A stretch of DNA of 64,000 nucleotides, taken from contig VZRS01000311.1 of NCBI GenBank assembly GCA_013398055.1, positions 1-64,000 of the forward strand, in the 5' to 3' direction. Positions within the stretch are counted from its first letter, which is position 1; every line of letters starts with the position of its first letter. This document shows, piece by piece, positions 14,165-25,286 of this stretch. This DNA is from Ifrita kowaldi (Eukaryota > Chordata > Aves > Passeriformes > Cinclosomatidae). Under the pieces are notes generated by a model. That model made no database searches. It was not told where the DNA came from and saw only the letters and a list, made by a program, of their open reading frames with translations. A program made the translations under genes and the position numbers.

Positions 14165-14878
14165 CTGTAAATTCTATCCCACATATCTACAGAAGCTTTT
14201 CTTGTTGCCCTTGTCCCTTGCCAGGATGAATTCTCTCAGAGCTGAGATCCTAACCTGATCCCTGGCTGCTCAGTTTCTCTGTATTCCTCCCTCTGTATTT
14301 CTCTGTTTCCACTCTCTGCAGGCCTCCCTTTTGTGTTTAAGTTTGTCCAGAATCAACTTACTCATCCACACAGGCCTCCTGATGTGTTTGCCTAACTTCC
14401 TCTTTGTTGGGAAACATCACTCCTGAGTTTGGAGGAGGCAATCCTTGAGTATCAACCAGCTTTCCTGGGCCCCTATTCCCTCCAGAGCTTTATTCCATGG
14501 GACTCTACCAAGCAGATCCCTGAACAGGCTGAAGCCAGCCCTCCTGAAGTCCAAGGTACTGAGCTTTGCTGTGCAACCCCCTTGCAGCCCGAAGGATCTC
14601 AAACCCCACCACTTCATGGTCACTGCAGCCCAGCTGCCCTTGAGCTTCACATTTCCCAGTCCCTCCTTGTTGGTGAGAAAAAGGTCCAGCACAGCACCTC
14701 TTCTTGGTGCCTCCTCTGTAACTTGGAGAAGGAAGTTGTCCTCTACTCATTCTAGAAACCTCCTGAATTGCTTCTGTCCCACTGCGTTGTCCCTTCAGTA
14801 AATACTGGGTCCACAAGATCCAGGGCTTGTGAACACGAGGCCATTCCTATCTGCCTACAGAGGGCCTCTATATATGTT
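14165..14878 (-). mobile_element. CR1 LINE fragment (ORF2 endonuclease region)
   Basis: Reading the minus strand gives EALCRQIGMASCSQALDL, then, after frame breaks, LDLFLTNKEGLGNVKLKG, LSTLDFRRAGFSLFRDLLGR and QESWLILKDCLLQTQE, and finally LARDKGNKKSF. These are landmarks of the CR1 ORF2 apurinic endonuclease domain and the linker to reverse transcriptase. Stops and frameshifts make it dead. Both the CR1 5' part and the reverse-transcriptase part are missing. It is sense to the host gene, and its upstream edge is about 28 bases from the exon 23 donor. Confidence 0.92.
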
Positions 14879-14906
14879 GTGTTATGGTAACTGAAGTTAA
14901 ACATAC

Positions 14907-15029
14907 CTCTTTTTCTTCTTGCTTCCTTGATTTCTTCACACATCTTATTAAATTCTGGATCCAGTTCAGCAGCAATGATAGCATGAGCAGTGTCCTTCAA
15001 AGTACACGCTCTATGTCTAATTATTTTAT
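14907..15029 (-). CDS. ATAD2B: ATAD2B exon 23 (bromodomain helix C)
   Basis: This exon encodes DKIIRHRACTLKDTAHAIIA then AELDPEFNKMCEEIKEARRK and R. It holds the BC loop and helix C; the RHRACTLKDTAHAI stretch after the YNPD asparagine is typical for ATAD2-type bromodomains. Acceptor TTTTCTAG, donor AGAG|GTATGT. A CR1 fragment starts about 28 bases beyond the donor. Length 123 bases, phase 1 on both sides. Confidence 0.96.
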
Positions 15030-18000
15030 CTAGAAAACAGGACAGCACACTTTTTTATCACAATTACAAAAATTCCTTAGCATTTCTATGTTGGTTTGTA
15101 TTGCATATTACAACACTGATAGAAACAGAAGTAATTGGGAAAAATTACAAATGTATGAAAATGCAGATCAATCAATACCACAGTACACTCAAAAATCACA
15201 ACCCAGCTATTGAAGAGATATAGGAGTTTTCAGAAGTATAAATTGCTACTTTAATCCATGGTGGCATCTATAAACAAATGCAAACAGTGAATGATGAACA
15301 CACCTAAATCAACTTGCCATGAGGTGTAGTCAGTTTCCACAGGCAGATCTACACAGTATAATGGAGTGGAGTGCAAAGTGTCCCGAAGGAACAACAGACT
15401 TGTCCAGGAATTAATTTACCCACTGGGGTCTAGGAATATTCCCAGTTATACTGCCTGCAAAATCACACTGGACATCATCTGCATCTGTAAGGTAGACCTG
15501 GCTCATTTATGTTCCTTCCCTGTTGTTTTTTTCTTTAACCTGAAATTATTGCTTAATTATTATTTAACAATTGATCAAAACTGTGCTAAAACACATTCTT
15601 TTATTCCTTACATTGAATAGCTGTTTCTCATTTTAATCCATTAAAAAAAACTGGCAAGAAACAAGCCTCCAGTGGGCTACATTTTCAGGCCTATTTGGGG
15701 AACAGGACAAATTGCCCATGCTGGAAGCCTAAATGCAACTCGGGAAAAAGCAGACCAGTTCCCCTACCTTTGAAACACACAAAACAAATTATTCTGCTGT
15801 TGAAATTTGAAAAGTAATCGTAACTTAATAACTAAGCCCATATGTGGAGAAAATTGACATCTAGAATGCAGCTTTTCAATGAAACCTGAAACACTCATTT
15901 GTTTGACTTCAGCACAAACATACTTAATTTGTCAATCTATCCATACTGAATTACTTTTTCCAGCTGCTGCAGGTACTTCAACAGTTGCCATCATCATAAA
16001 TGTCTAGACCATATTCTACAACTGGCAGACTTAATGTTTTAATAATCTTTAAAGACAACAATTAAGAATATCACTAAATATTTATTTTGCAATATTTGTA
16101 ATTCTAGAAACAGCAAACTTTACAGCTGGAAAAACTGCTTAGTGAAAAGGCTATCCAGTACCCACCTCAAAAGAGTTCAATGTTTTCTGGGGAAAACTAC
16201 TGCCCACTAAATATACTGGAAGTTGGAATTTTTGCCCACGTATTTGTGAAGCATTATGTTTTATGATCAGCAAAAAAACCACACTGCATTTGTTCCAGAT
16301 GCAATTTTGAGATATTAAACTTCAAAGTTTGGTCAGATACTAATATTTAAGAAACCCTTGCAAAGGAGGAAGGGAGGGGAGGAGAGAGGAAATAAAAAGG
16401 AATTAAATCAGGGTGTTTGACTGAACCACTGCTTTCCTCTAATCCTATGATGGGCAAGACTTTCCCCCAAGCAGTGCTTCAATGACACAAACACTCATGT
16501 CTAACGTACAATGGTTATGTTTCCATGCCTTCAAGAACATTTCCCAGTCAAACAATGGAGGGAGAAGACCCCAACCTGTCTTACTACAGAACCTGTCTGA
16601 AATTTTACAGCAAAGTACCAGGAAAAAAAAACCCAAAGCAGCCAGTTTTTGATATCCAGACTGCAGATAAAATCAGCTAGTCTGGTCCTCCCACTGCTCT
16701 TCCAGCTTAACAACAGGACGGAAGCAGGTACAGCAGGAGTCTTCCGCAAATTCAAGCACGAAGCAGAGCCAAGCATTTATGCCCAGCTTTAAAGAATGTG
16801 AACATTTATAGGTTAATATTCATTAAATGAATAGATCTGAATGCATGGAATGCTTCCTCTGAACAGCCATAATGTGCTGTTCCAGGTGTGTTCACACAAC
16901 AGCCCAAGAAATACCGCATGCCAGAGGAGCAATACATGCTCTGTTGTTAATAGCAGAGGACAGAACAATTTTTCATTACCTCCTATCCAAAACTGAGCCT
17001 AGAAAGAGCCAGATCAATTTCTCCCAGCTCAGTTCTGACAGCAAAGAAAATCAAAATATCCCTGAACAGGTGCTCTTCAGATACAGCCAGAATGCCAAGT
17101 GCCCACCAAGGGCTTTAATTGGTTCATATCAATTGCCCATTAGAGGTCCTCAAAAGTGTATTATCAGGAACACAAAATAAATGGACTTTTTTTTAGTTGA
17201 AAGAAAATAATGCATCATCATGAAAAAATAAAGTTTATCTTCTACAAATATGAACTGGGTTCAAAAGGCAATGTGAAACAAGTCGTACCAGACTATACCG
17301 TATCTAGGCCACACATGAGACACTTGCAAAATGCCTCAGAAAATCAAAAATTTGAGAAGAAAATACAGAAAAATCAGGCTTTTAACCTGGTAAAGCAATT
17401 TCAAAAAATTTCATGAAGAACTTTTTAACAAATTGGAGTACATTTGTAGATGGACCCTGATGTCCAAATATCACATATATTAAATAGAACCCCACATTAA
17501 AAGGGTGCTTTGTGTTGATGCTTTGTTGATGACTCTTGAAGCTGCCGGCTGAAAGGCTTTCGTTTGGCAATGTGCACTGTAAGACAGCCCTAGCAAAGAG
17601 CACACAAGATGTTCTTTCCTTAGTTTGGAGTGCGAACAGCTTTTACATGCATTTCAGTCTACAAAGTCCTTTTTAATTGAAAGCATCCCATCACACTTTG
17701 TCAAGACAATACTGTCTAATCTCCCCTAATCAGCTGCAACTGACTTCCTTGCCTGGTGATTTATCCTGTTTTAATTCTATCCCCAAATACATAGATTTTA
17801 ATTTCTGTGTACGAATTTCATGTTCTAAGATAACATGGAAATACAGCAGGCCACTGCCAGATTGTGTGAGGATTCTCTACAGAGCTCTCCAAATTACAGA
17901 GGGGTTTTGTTGCATATACAGAGTCTATATATGAAAAAGGAGCCATCAAATTTGAAAGGGAACTACAAAACATAATTTATTAGAAAACAGCGCTGAATGC

Positions 18001-18196
18001 TGTAGTTTTCCTGCTCTTCTAATGCCCCCAGGTGCACTACATGCCGTAGAACACTAAAAGCACACACCTCTTAGGACTTGCTTATCCTAATTATCACAAA
18101 GCATGCAGCTTATCTAAATGCCTGAATAGCAACAAAATATGGGATTAAATACCAGGCTTTTAGGTCTAGGTAGGCCAAAAAGAAGTAGATTCTTAC
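15030..18196 (-). other. ATAD2B: Intron 22 of ATAD2B
   Basis: About 3.2 kb of AT-rich intron without a repeat or exon that I can recognise. A purine-rich patch (GGAGGAAGGGAGGGGAGGAG-like) lies at about 16363-16390. Confidence 0.75.
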
Positions 18197-18356
18197 CTCC
18201 AGGATCTTTGTCTGGATTGTACTCCAATGCATTGCTGCAGATCAGGTCAATGTCTGTTAGAAAATCCTTGGCTGTTAAGTAGTTGTGTTTATCAATTTTG
18301 GTTATTACTGTTGATAGGTCCATTGGCTCTTTGATAACCTCAAGGTAATCTGAAAC
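18197..18356 (-). CDS. ATAD2B: ATAD2B exon 22 (bromodomain core)
   Basis: This exon encodes VSDYLEVIKEPMDLSTVITK then IDKHNYLTAKDFLTDIDLIC and SNALEYNPDKDPG. It includes the end of the ZA loop (EPMDLS), helices A and B, and ALEYNPD, whose asparagine is the conserved residue that hydrogen-bonds acetyl-lysine. Acceptor TTTATAG, donor GGAG|GTAAGA. It is the most easily recognised bromodomain signature in the window. Confidence 0.98.
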
Positions 18357-20874
18357 CTATAAACAAACAGCACACAGAAATGACACAGGACCATATGCAC
18401 TCTTATTGAACGATGACAATCACATCTTTATACCTGGATTCATTCCACATGCTTAACTCTAAGACATTAACTAAACATTTTGATTTCAACGCAAATTTAT
18501 GTTAAAAATGGAAGTTTTATCGGGCTAAGAACATAGCACTTCCAAAGCTGCTTTCCTTCAGGAGCTCACCAATTTATCTTTCAAAATTAATTAAATAGTA
18601 TTTTTGAGGGAATACACTTTAATGTAAATGTATTCTTCATTTTAGACTGATTTAGTTACAGATTTTTATGGTGCTGTAAGACTGTCATGTACTAAAAAAG
18701 AAAAACCCATCAGCCTAACTTGAAGCCCTAGGAAAAATTAGGGAAACTCTATTTTGTTCACTTTGGAGGTAAGGTTCTCATTAAACTAAACAGCCAAATT
18801 ATCAGCTTTTAAATACCTTCTATAAACGTTTCTTCAATCACTTGTTAAACAAAGAAAAGTCAGGTTTTATTGATTGCAGATGTTAGATTGGCTGTACAGA
18901 AGGACAATCTAAAGAAAAAGCCTTGTGTCAGAGTTTACTATGAGCTTAGATCGTAACTGGAGATTCAGCAACCACCAGGGCACACTAAAAAGTGTTTAAC
19001 AGAATTAATGATACCATAAGGGTTTCAGCCTTAATAGTCAAATGCATCAGCACAGCTGCTGTTATAAAGTTCACCCAAAAAATCTATGAATTTCTTATTG
19101 ACTTCAAGGGAAAAAAAATATATATATTTGAATGTTTCAGTGTGATTTAGATTAGAATTAATTAAAAACACTGGCAGCCTCTAAAACAGTACTGCATTTT
19201 TTTCATTTGAAATCACCCACATATGATGGTCACTGCCAAAGCACTTAAGAGTTAAATACATATTCAGATCAAGCCATAATGGTTCTATAAGATTTTTTTT
19301 AATCTAATACCTGCAGACATATTACAACATAAACTAACATTAATGCATTATTTCAGTGGACAGCAATGTGTCGCCCAATTCCTTAAATACAGATATTGAA
19401 ATTTATTTTGACAAATTAAAATGGCAAAAATTCTCTTTTTGTCTCCCTTTACAGAAACATGATGGTATCTGGTTCAGGGATTGGAAAGCCAAGCCACAGG
19501 CTTCCTTTTCTTGTTAGCACAGCATCAGAAAATCTTCACTGGAAGCTGTAAATATTGCTGCTGATTTAGTCAGGAAAATCCTTGACTTATCACACAGCAG
19601 CATTCTCTGCAATGCAAGTAGGAGTGGAACAAACCTAACACATTTTCTAAGGAAGTCAAGCAGACAAGCCGTTGTAGAAAAGGAAAGGCTAGTCCTGTGC
19701 TGAAATGCAGCAGGTGGGACAAAAAGGATTACATTTGATTTCTGGTGCTGTGATATATTAGCAGCATTCTGGCAAGTCTTCAAATAACAAATTCACATTT
19801 CGATTCCCTCCATCTACAAAACATCATTCCTTCCCTATGTGCCCTTATTCATATAAGTTTAGACCACAAATTCTTGACAGAAAGGAACTACCTTCACTAC
19901 AAGTATGAAGAGGTTCCTACAATAATGGACCTCACAAACAGTTTCACAGGAAAAATCAAACCAAGTGACTGCTCAGACCATGCTCACACTGTAGGTTGCC
20001 ACATTAAACAGCTCACCAGGCTTTCAAAAACAGTCAGCTATGGAACACTATGGAAAGCTCAAATTAAGAGAGGACTGCATCGGCCCATATATGACACTTG
20101 TTCCATTCTGCCTGTTCCATCCTGCAAGGAATTTACGCTCCAAATCTGCTTTTTACAATGATGGACTTCTGATGTCCCATATTCATCTTTTAATGTTCTC
20201 CAAAAGAGATGCTTCTCTCTTCAGAAAAAATTAGGATTTTTTTTTTCAGTTAGCAAGCCTGCAAAGCTTGCAGGCAGCCAGCATCTGATCTCAAAGTCAA
20301 ACCAAACATAATCCTATTCATACAGCAGCACCTGAAAATAGATTTGCAGACCGAACTGTCTCATCAGCTAGGTGTGTACAGTCCATAATCGACCAGTTAA
20401 TGCCTTATAATGTGCTCCCATCTGTGATTAATGGCACCCACAAGCATTACTGCTGAAATTATGCAACAATACTATTAATGCTGAATGCATTATAGAACAC
20501 AGATCACTTGCCCAATATTATCATGTTTATGATTACAATACTGTAAAAGCTTTTATTAAAGAATTATATTTATGGTTTCAAGTATTTCAGAAGCACTGGC
20601 AGAGACAGGAGTGCTGGCATTTTAAAATGCAGGTTTCAGTTATAAAATGGACAGGAATGCACTGGGGCCACTGGTAATAGAACATGCCCCAAATCCTTGC
20701 ATCATGGGCAGTGAGGCTGTGACTGTATCACCAGCTAAAAACCAGCGTCTTAGATTGGACAGATCATGGATCAAACATCTGTTTTTCTGATGAACTTAAC
20801 CATTTCCTTTTTTTAATTTGCATTCTTTTTCTAATATTTTCAACTTCATTGTTTGCACATTACTGAAACAAGAC
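18357..20874 (-). other. ATAD2B: Intron 21 of ATAD2B
   Basis: About 2.5 kb. No transposon recognised. A short TA run lies near 19119-19129. The segment 20250-20640 has a perfect 8-base inverted repeat (GCCTGCAA, loop AGC, TTGCAGGC at 20257-20275) and an A/T-rich, homeobox-site-like texture (TTATTAAA, ATTAATG) that could be a conserved noncoding element. The intron starts at the weak donor GTCTTG. Confidence 0.7.
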
Positions 20875-21071
20875 CTCTTCAATATCCACCGGTTTGCTGA
20901 AGATGTTAAAGCGTTTGTCTGTGGCCAGCCTCTTGGTGACATCCCTGAGAAACAAGCGCAGCTCCCGCAGGGTGTTCTCCTCCTGGTCCTCCATCCGCTG
21001 CTTTTCCGCTTCCGACAGCTCCCGGGCAGGACACGGCAGTGCAAGAGGAAGAACTTCCAGAGCACTAAGAG
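20875..21071 (-). CDS. ATAD2B: ATAD2B exon 21 (bromodomain helix Z and ZA loop)
   Basis: This exon encodes ALSALEVLPLALPCPARELS then EAEKQRMEDQEENTLRELRL and FLRDVTKRLATDKRFNIFSK. It carries helix alpha-Z and the start of the ZA loop; the NIF triplet is at the position of the shelf motif of the acetyl-lysine pocket (RVF in ATAD2). The exon must end after GAAGAG, because exon 22 begins with VSDYLEV, which leaves the donor GAAGAG|GTCTTG. That donor matches consensus only at GT and the upstream AG, which is weak. Confidence 0.94.
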
Positions 21072-21373
21072 CTAGGGAAAAAAACAGGAAGTCAGACAAT
21101 GGAAACATTAACAACACAGTGGCTCTTGGGATTATGCCACTCCAAATTTCATTATATGTATTTAATATGCATTGTGGATCCAACTATCACTGCACCCCTG
21201 ACCCCACAACTCTCCATCTTCCACAGCTGTTAACTGTAACTACGAAATTTATTCTGGGCACTGATTAATGCTGTCACTAACTGTTAACTATCCACACCTT
21301 TTTAAAAAGGGAAGTAACCCAAAATAAAACAACAGGATCACATTATTATTGGTTTTACTGTAACTTAGTTTAC

Positions 21374-21509
21374 CAGCCTGTTTCCTTCTTGGTGGGGGCA
21401 TTGCTGCCTCATCAAGAATTAAGCCTTTAAAAAATCGCAATCTGTCTTCTTCACTTGGTCTTTGAATATAAAAAACCTCTTCATACTGGATTCTGAAAAT
21501 ACATTTCAC
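21374..21509 (-). CDS. ATAD2B: ATAD2B exon 20 (end of AAA2)
   Basis: This exon encodes VKCIFRIQYEEVFYIQRPSE then EDRLRFFKGLILDEAAMPPP and RRKQA. Acceptor is a run of nine T then AG; donor is GCTG|GTAAAC. Substitutions relative to human (IEEDRRKFFQ to SEEDRLRFFK, ILNQASM to ILDEAAM) are ordinary orthologue divergence. Confidence 0.95.
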
Positions 21510-22153
21510 CTAAAAAAAAAGGAATAAGAAAACTGAGCCCTCTGAAAAAGACATGAACAATGACCATATTGTAATATTAGTCACAAACTTTTCAAAATCA
21601 GCCACGTGACAGGAGACAGTAAACTCTACCTAAAGCTGTGTTCACAGCAAAGGGAAAACAAATACTTGTAATTCCCACTGAATATTCTACAGTAACGAAA
21701 CTTGTAGTATCCCCATGACCCTAACAATGGCCACCCCTGCAGTAAAAGGAGAATAAAAGGGTAGGAGGGAAAAAAAAAATCACAGAAAATGTTAAGGAAA
21801 AAAGCCAGGAACCCTCCCCCATCTGGAGCCTCAGAAAATGTAAAGCTCAAGGTCAGGCCTTTAGACTAAATCTGCATTTAATTATAATGGAGTAATTTGT
21901 CAAAAAGAACAATTGACAAAATGAACAATTTTGTCTTCCCAGCAGAGTAGCATGGAGCTTATGAAAATCAGTAATACAGACATACATCCCACATTAAGGA
22001 AAATTACTAACATTCAATTATTATCGCATTTTCTGTTTGACGTATTTTAAATTAAGTTAGAAAACCACTACAAAACAAAATGACTTTACATGATTAAAAC
22101 ATTCAGAAGAGCACCGAACTCCCTAACAGTGCCTCCTTTCATGATAAACGTAC

Positions 22154-22339
22154 CTCTTCAGGCAAATCACTAAACATGGACTCAGAGGTAGACAGTAGAA
22201 ATATAGGTGAGAAAGATGGTATATCTTGCAGCAAAGTTAGGAAAGTAGCTCTCACAGTTTCACTGACAGCTTCCCACCAATCACCAATATGAGGCATGTA
22301 AACTATACTTGGTACTGTTCTTCGAGCTTCACGAAAGAT
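22154..22339 (-). CDS. ATAD2B: ATAD2B exon 19 (AAA2 core)
   Basis: This exon encodes IFREARRTVPSIVYMPHIGD then WWEAVSETVRATFLTLLQDI and PSFSPIFLLSTSESMFSDLP. PSIVYMPHIGDWW replaces the Walker B region, with no DE pair, again consistent with an inactive second ATPase module. 186 bases, phase 0 on both sides. Acceptor TAATTAG, donor GAAGAG|GTACGT. Confidence 0.96.
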
Positions 22340-23006
22340 CTAATTAAAAGAAACAGTGGTATTTCAACTAAGGATCTAATTGTTACCATCAGTTGTGAGT
22401 AACTAAGTTCTTGTGCATTAGAAAATGACTCATCTTTGTGGTGTTTCATAGACAAATGTTCCAGCAGAACAGAATTATCTAAAGACTTTCTAAACAACTG
22501 TTTGTGACTTAGCTACAGCATTCAAATATTTTATGTCAACGTGCCAGGGAGACTACAAAGCAACTACTTTGTTTTAAAAATACGTATGTTTTAAAATCTT
22601 GCTATGACTGAACAATGAAGATGAACATTAAATTGTTTTGCAATTCATGCAATATTCACCACAAGCTATTTGGAAATGTAAAACATTTAAAACTAAGCAA
22701 ATGAATCTAGAACCACAGCACAACAATCCATACACAAGTGAATAAAACGAACATCAGGCACTGAATACCCAGATTAAACTTACTCAGCAGTAGATATGTG
22801 ATGAGGGGGCAGGTTAAAAATGTAATTACATTCACTAGTCACTAGAGAGATCTCCATCACCCCCTAGAGACCTCTTTCTTTTAAACAAGAAAATAGAAGG
22901 AGCATATGAAAACCTGGACTTTAAGTTACATTCCATCTGGCTGCCTGTATATTGATGCAACCAGAATTACATAATTGACTCATTACAAGGGAATCTGAAA
23001 TATCAC

Positions 23007-23193
23007 CTGTGCACATGACTCTTCAGGCGTTTTGGCACTGACTGAATAAAGAGCTGGCAGGTCGAGCCTGTGTACGGAGAATTTTTCCAGGGTGTGCAAT
23101 AGTGCTGGAGCAAGGTGCGAAGTCTGACCCGAACCTCTTTCCCCAGAAAGCAGTAATCTCGGTCTGTAAGAGGTTGGCTGGTGATAAGCTGAC
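23007..23193 (-). CDS. ATAD2B: ATAD2B exon 18 (AAA2, degenerate Walker A)
   Basis: This exon encodes MSAYHQPTSYRPRLLLSGER then GSGQTSHLAPALLHTLEKFS and VHRLDLPALYSVSAKTPEES. The loop GERGSGQT sits where a Walker A (GxxGxGKT) would be, with glutamine in place of the lysine. A degenerate second AAA domain is normal for ATAD2 and ATAD2B, so AAA2 is expected not to hydrolyse ATP. Acceptor CTGTTTCAG, donor CACAG|GTGATA. Confidence 0.96.
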
Positions 23194-25153
23194 CTGAAAC
23201 AGAACAACAGTTACAAAAGTCAATTAACATACCAATGCTATCAATGGATGGATATATAGGAGATATTTTAGAATCCATAAGACTTTCAGTAATGGGTAAT
23301 AGCTTCCTGCAACAGTCCAAAAACATCAACTAACACTACTATCACTCAAAACTACTTCAGGTGGCTATAACTCAAGATTTGTCTTATCTTTGTTTTCACA
23401 ACCATTTAATTCAAACTCATCTGTGTGAAGCTATGATATATACTAAATTCATGACAATTTTCATTATAACCAGTTTATTTAAAACTAATGCCTTGATCAT
23501 ATAGAAAGACTTATTGGACATCCAATAAAGACAGCAATTTAATCATGTCTAGGTCAGTCCTAACTACTTAAACGTATCTCTTCGGTAGCCTCGGGAATCC
23601 CATGTCAATCCTTTCATCCCTTAAGTGGTGCCCAAGATTTTCAAGAACCAATGAACATTTCAATGGTTTGCTTGTTTAAGAAAAAGGATCTGAAGTAGGG
23701 TTGAATAAAATCACTATGTATCATGTATTTTAGCAGATTTGTACACTTTTAGTCAGTAGACTTCTGAACAGAATGAAAACTTTAACAAAAAACTGCAAAA
23801 GTAAACTTATTTTTTTGTTTTTTGTTGTTGAGAAGAAACTAAACAGTCCATACAAGGGATTTTGTGATTCTGTGTTTGTTTCTTTCTCTTGGGTGTTTTT
23901 GCCCAATTTTATGGTCAAAGGAGACACGAAGAAAAAAGCATTAAGTTTCTCCATTAAAAGTCTTTTCCATTTATAGAAAACTGATTATAAAACAAGAAAG
24001 TTTTTAATTAATTTGCGTTTTCTCTCATTAAGGCATTTCTATCTGCCCATCAGTGAACTTGGGTAGTGGAACAAGACTTGCTGGTATTACTTCATGTTAA
24101 ACATTTCGGGACAGCAATGCACACTGCTGACCTCTGGCTTTCAGCTCTGGTGGTGGTGGTTACACACACAGACAACAATCAAAAATGCTCAGAAAATAGA
24201 TTAAGGGAGGCTTACATACTTTGCGAAAATAAGCACAGCCTTGCGATTCTTTTATTTAGACACACATCCACACAAATATATATTGTTGTTCTGGGTTTGA
24301 CTTCCCCCTTCCCAAACTCAAAACAAAAGCTTAAATTTGGCATTAGAATATTGAACTATGTCCCTCCAACTGTCTGAACTTTAATCCTTATTTTTAAGCT
24401 TAGATATCCATAAATTCTGTTATGGCATTATTATTTAGCACAAAAATTTTAACGTTTTTCCACAAGATGGCTCTACTAAACAGTGCCACTAATGAACAGT
24501 TTTTGTAACTTCATTTTCTTTATTCAGCAAACTTTCTGCAGAAACCACCACATAAGGTAGTCCAAAACTATTCTTAACACATAACCAAGAAATGTTCATT
24601 ATTGTTAATTACTGTAGCCAGTCCAATTTATACTGTAGCAAATCCAATTTATACAAGAAACACTCATCCAAATTTTACAGATATTTTCTAAATGCTCATC
24701 TTCCTGAAACTTTCCACAAAAAACAATGAAAAAAGCACATTAAAAATGCTGAATGCATTCATTATACAAAATGCTTCCAAAACAGATGCATACACCAAAG
24801 CTCAGCCATCCTCTGGACCAAGAAAAAGCAACAACCCCTCCAATATATTCCTACATACATCTCTTCTCAGTTCTTAACCTTTCGAATCGAAGTAGTTTGT
24901 TAAAATTACAAATTGCTGTTAATATCTTTACTTCTAACCTACATTTGCACATTGAAAAACATTTCTGATTCCTGTGTGTAGGATGTGGCCTTTCCCAAGA
25001 ACACCCCCACATCTAAAACTCTTATCTGTGCTCTTACATGTTTCATTACAGAACACCACTGCCACCCCAAAGCAAGCAACTTTTTTAGCTCTCCCGATGT
25101 AAGAATCTCCTGGTTTTATCTATCTAATTATATGCATTTAGAGAAACACTCAC
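23194..25153 (-). other. ATAD2B: Intron 17 of ATAD2B
   Basis: About 2.0 kb, AT-rich. It contains an imperfect two-copy 21-base tandem repeat at 24610-24651 (TACTGTAGCCAGTCCAATTTA then TACTGTAGCAAATCCAATTTA) and a short GGT run near 24151-24161. Nothing else is recognised. Confidence 0.75.
24610..24651. repeat. Two-copy 21-base tandem repeat
   Basis: TACTGTAGCCAGTCCAATTTA is followed directly by TACTGTAGCAAATCCAATTTA, with 19 of 21 bases identical. It looks like a small local duplication. Confidence 0.85.
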
Positions 25154-25286
25154 ATTGTAAAATGAAGGTAGGGTTTATGTATAGCAGCTGATGACTGTTT
25201 CTTTGGTGATCCTGAGTGACAGCTCGTCTCAAAAATTGATGAAGCATTCTCATCTTCACTATCATCTAATATTAGACTTGGTACAT
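25154..25286 (-). CDS. ATAD2B: ATAD2B exon 17 (between AAA1 and AAA2)
   Basis: This exon encodes DVPSLILDDSEDENASSIFE then TSCHSGSPKKQSSAAIHKPY and LHFT. It is the less conserved acidic linker between the two AAA modules (human DIETLILEDSEDENALSIFETNC as I recall). Acceptor TTGGAACAG has a poor polypyrimidine tract. Donor ACAAT|GTGAGT is strong. Confidence 0.93.

Larger units (their letters stand above)
10727..14906 (-). other. ATAD2B: Intron 23 of ATAD2B
   Basis: The intron holds a CR1 endonuclease-region fragment next to exon 23 (14165-14878), a hAT-like inverted-repeat element (13504-13689), an A-rich low-complexity tract (11872-11945) and an unidentified, somewhat GC-raised block at about 12.05-12.9 kb. 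The remainder shows nothing recognisable. Confidence 0.8.
21072..23006 (-). other. ATAD2B: Introns 18-20 of ATAD2B (around exons 19 and 20)
   Basis: Three short introns at 21072-21373, 21510-22153 and 22340-23006 separate exons 18 to 21. I see no repeat, RNA gene or alternative exon in them. Confidence 0.75.

Noticed and set aside
14429..14801. Plus-strand open frames of 108 and 118 codons
   Set aside because: They are the antisense of the CR1 endonuclease fragment, whose minus-strand frame carries the recognisable motifs.
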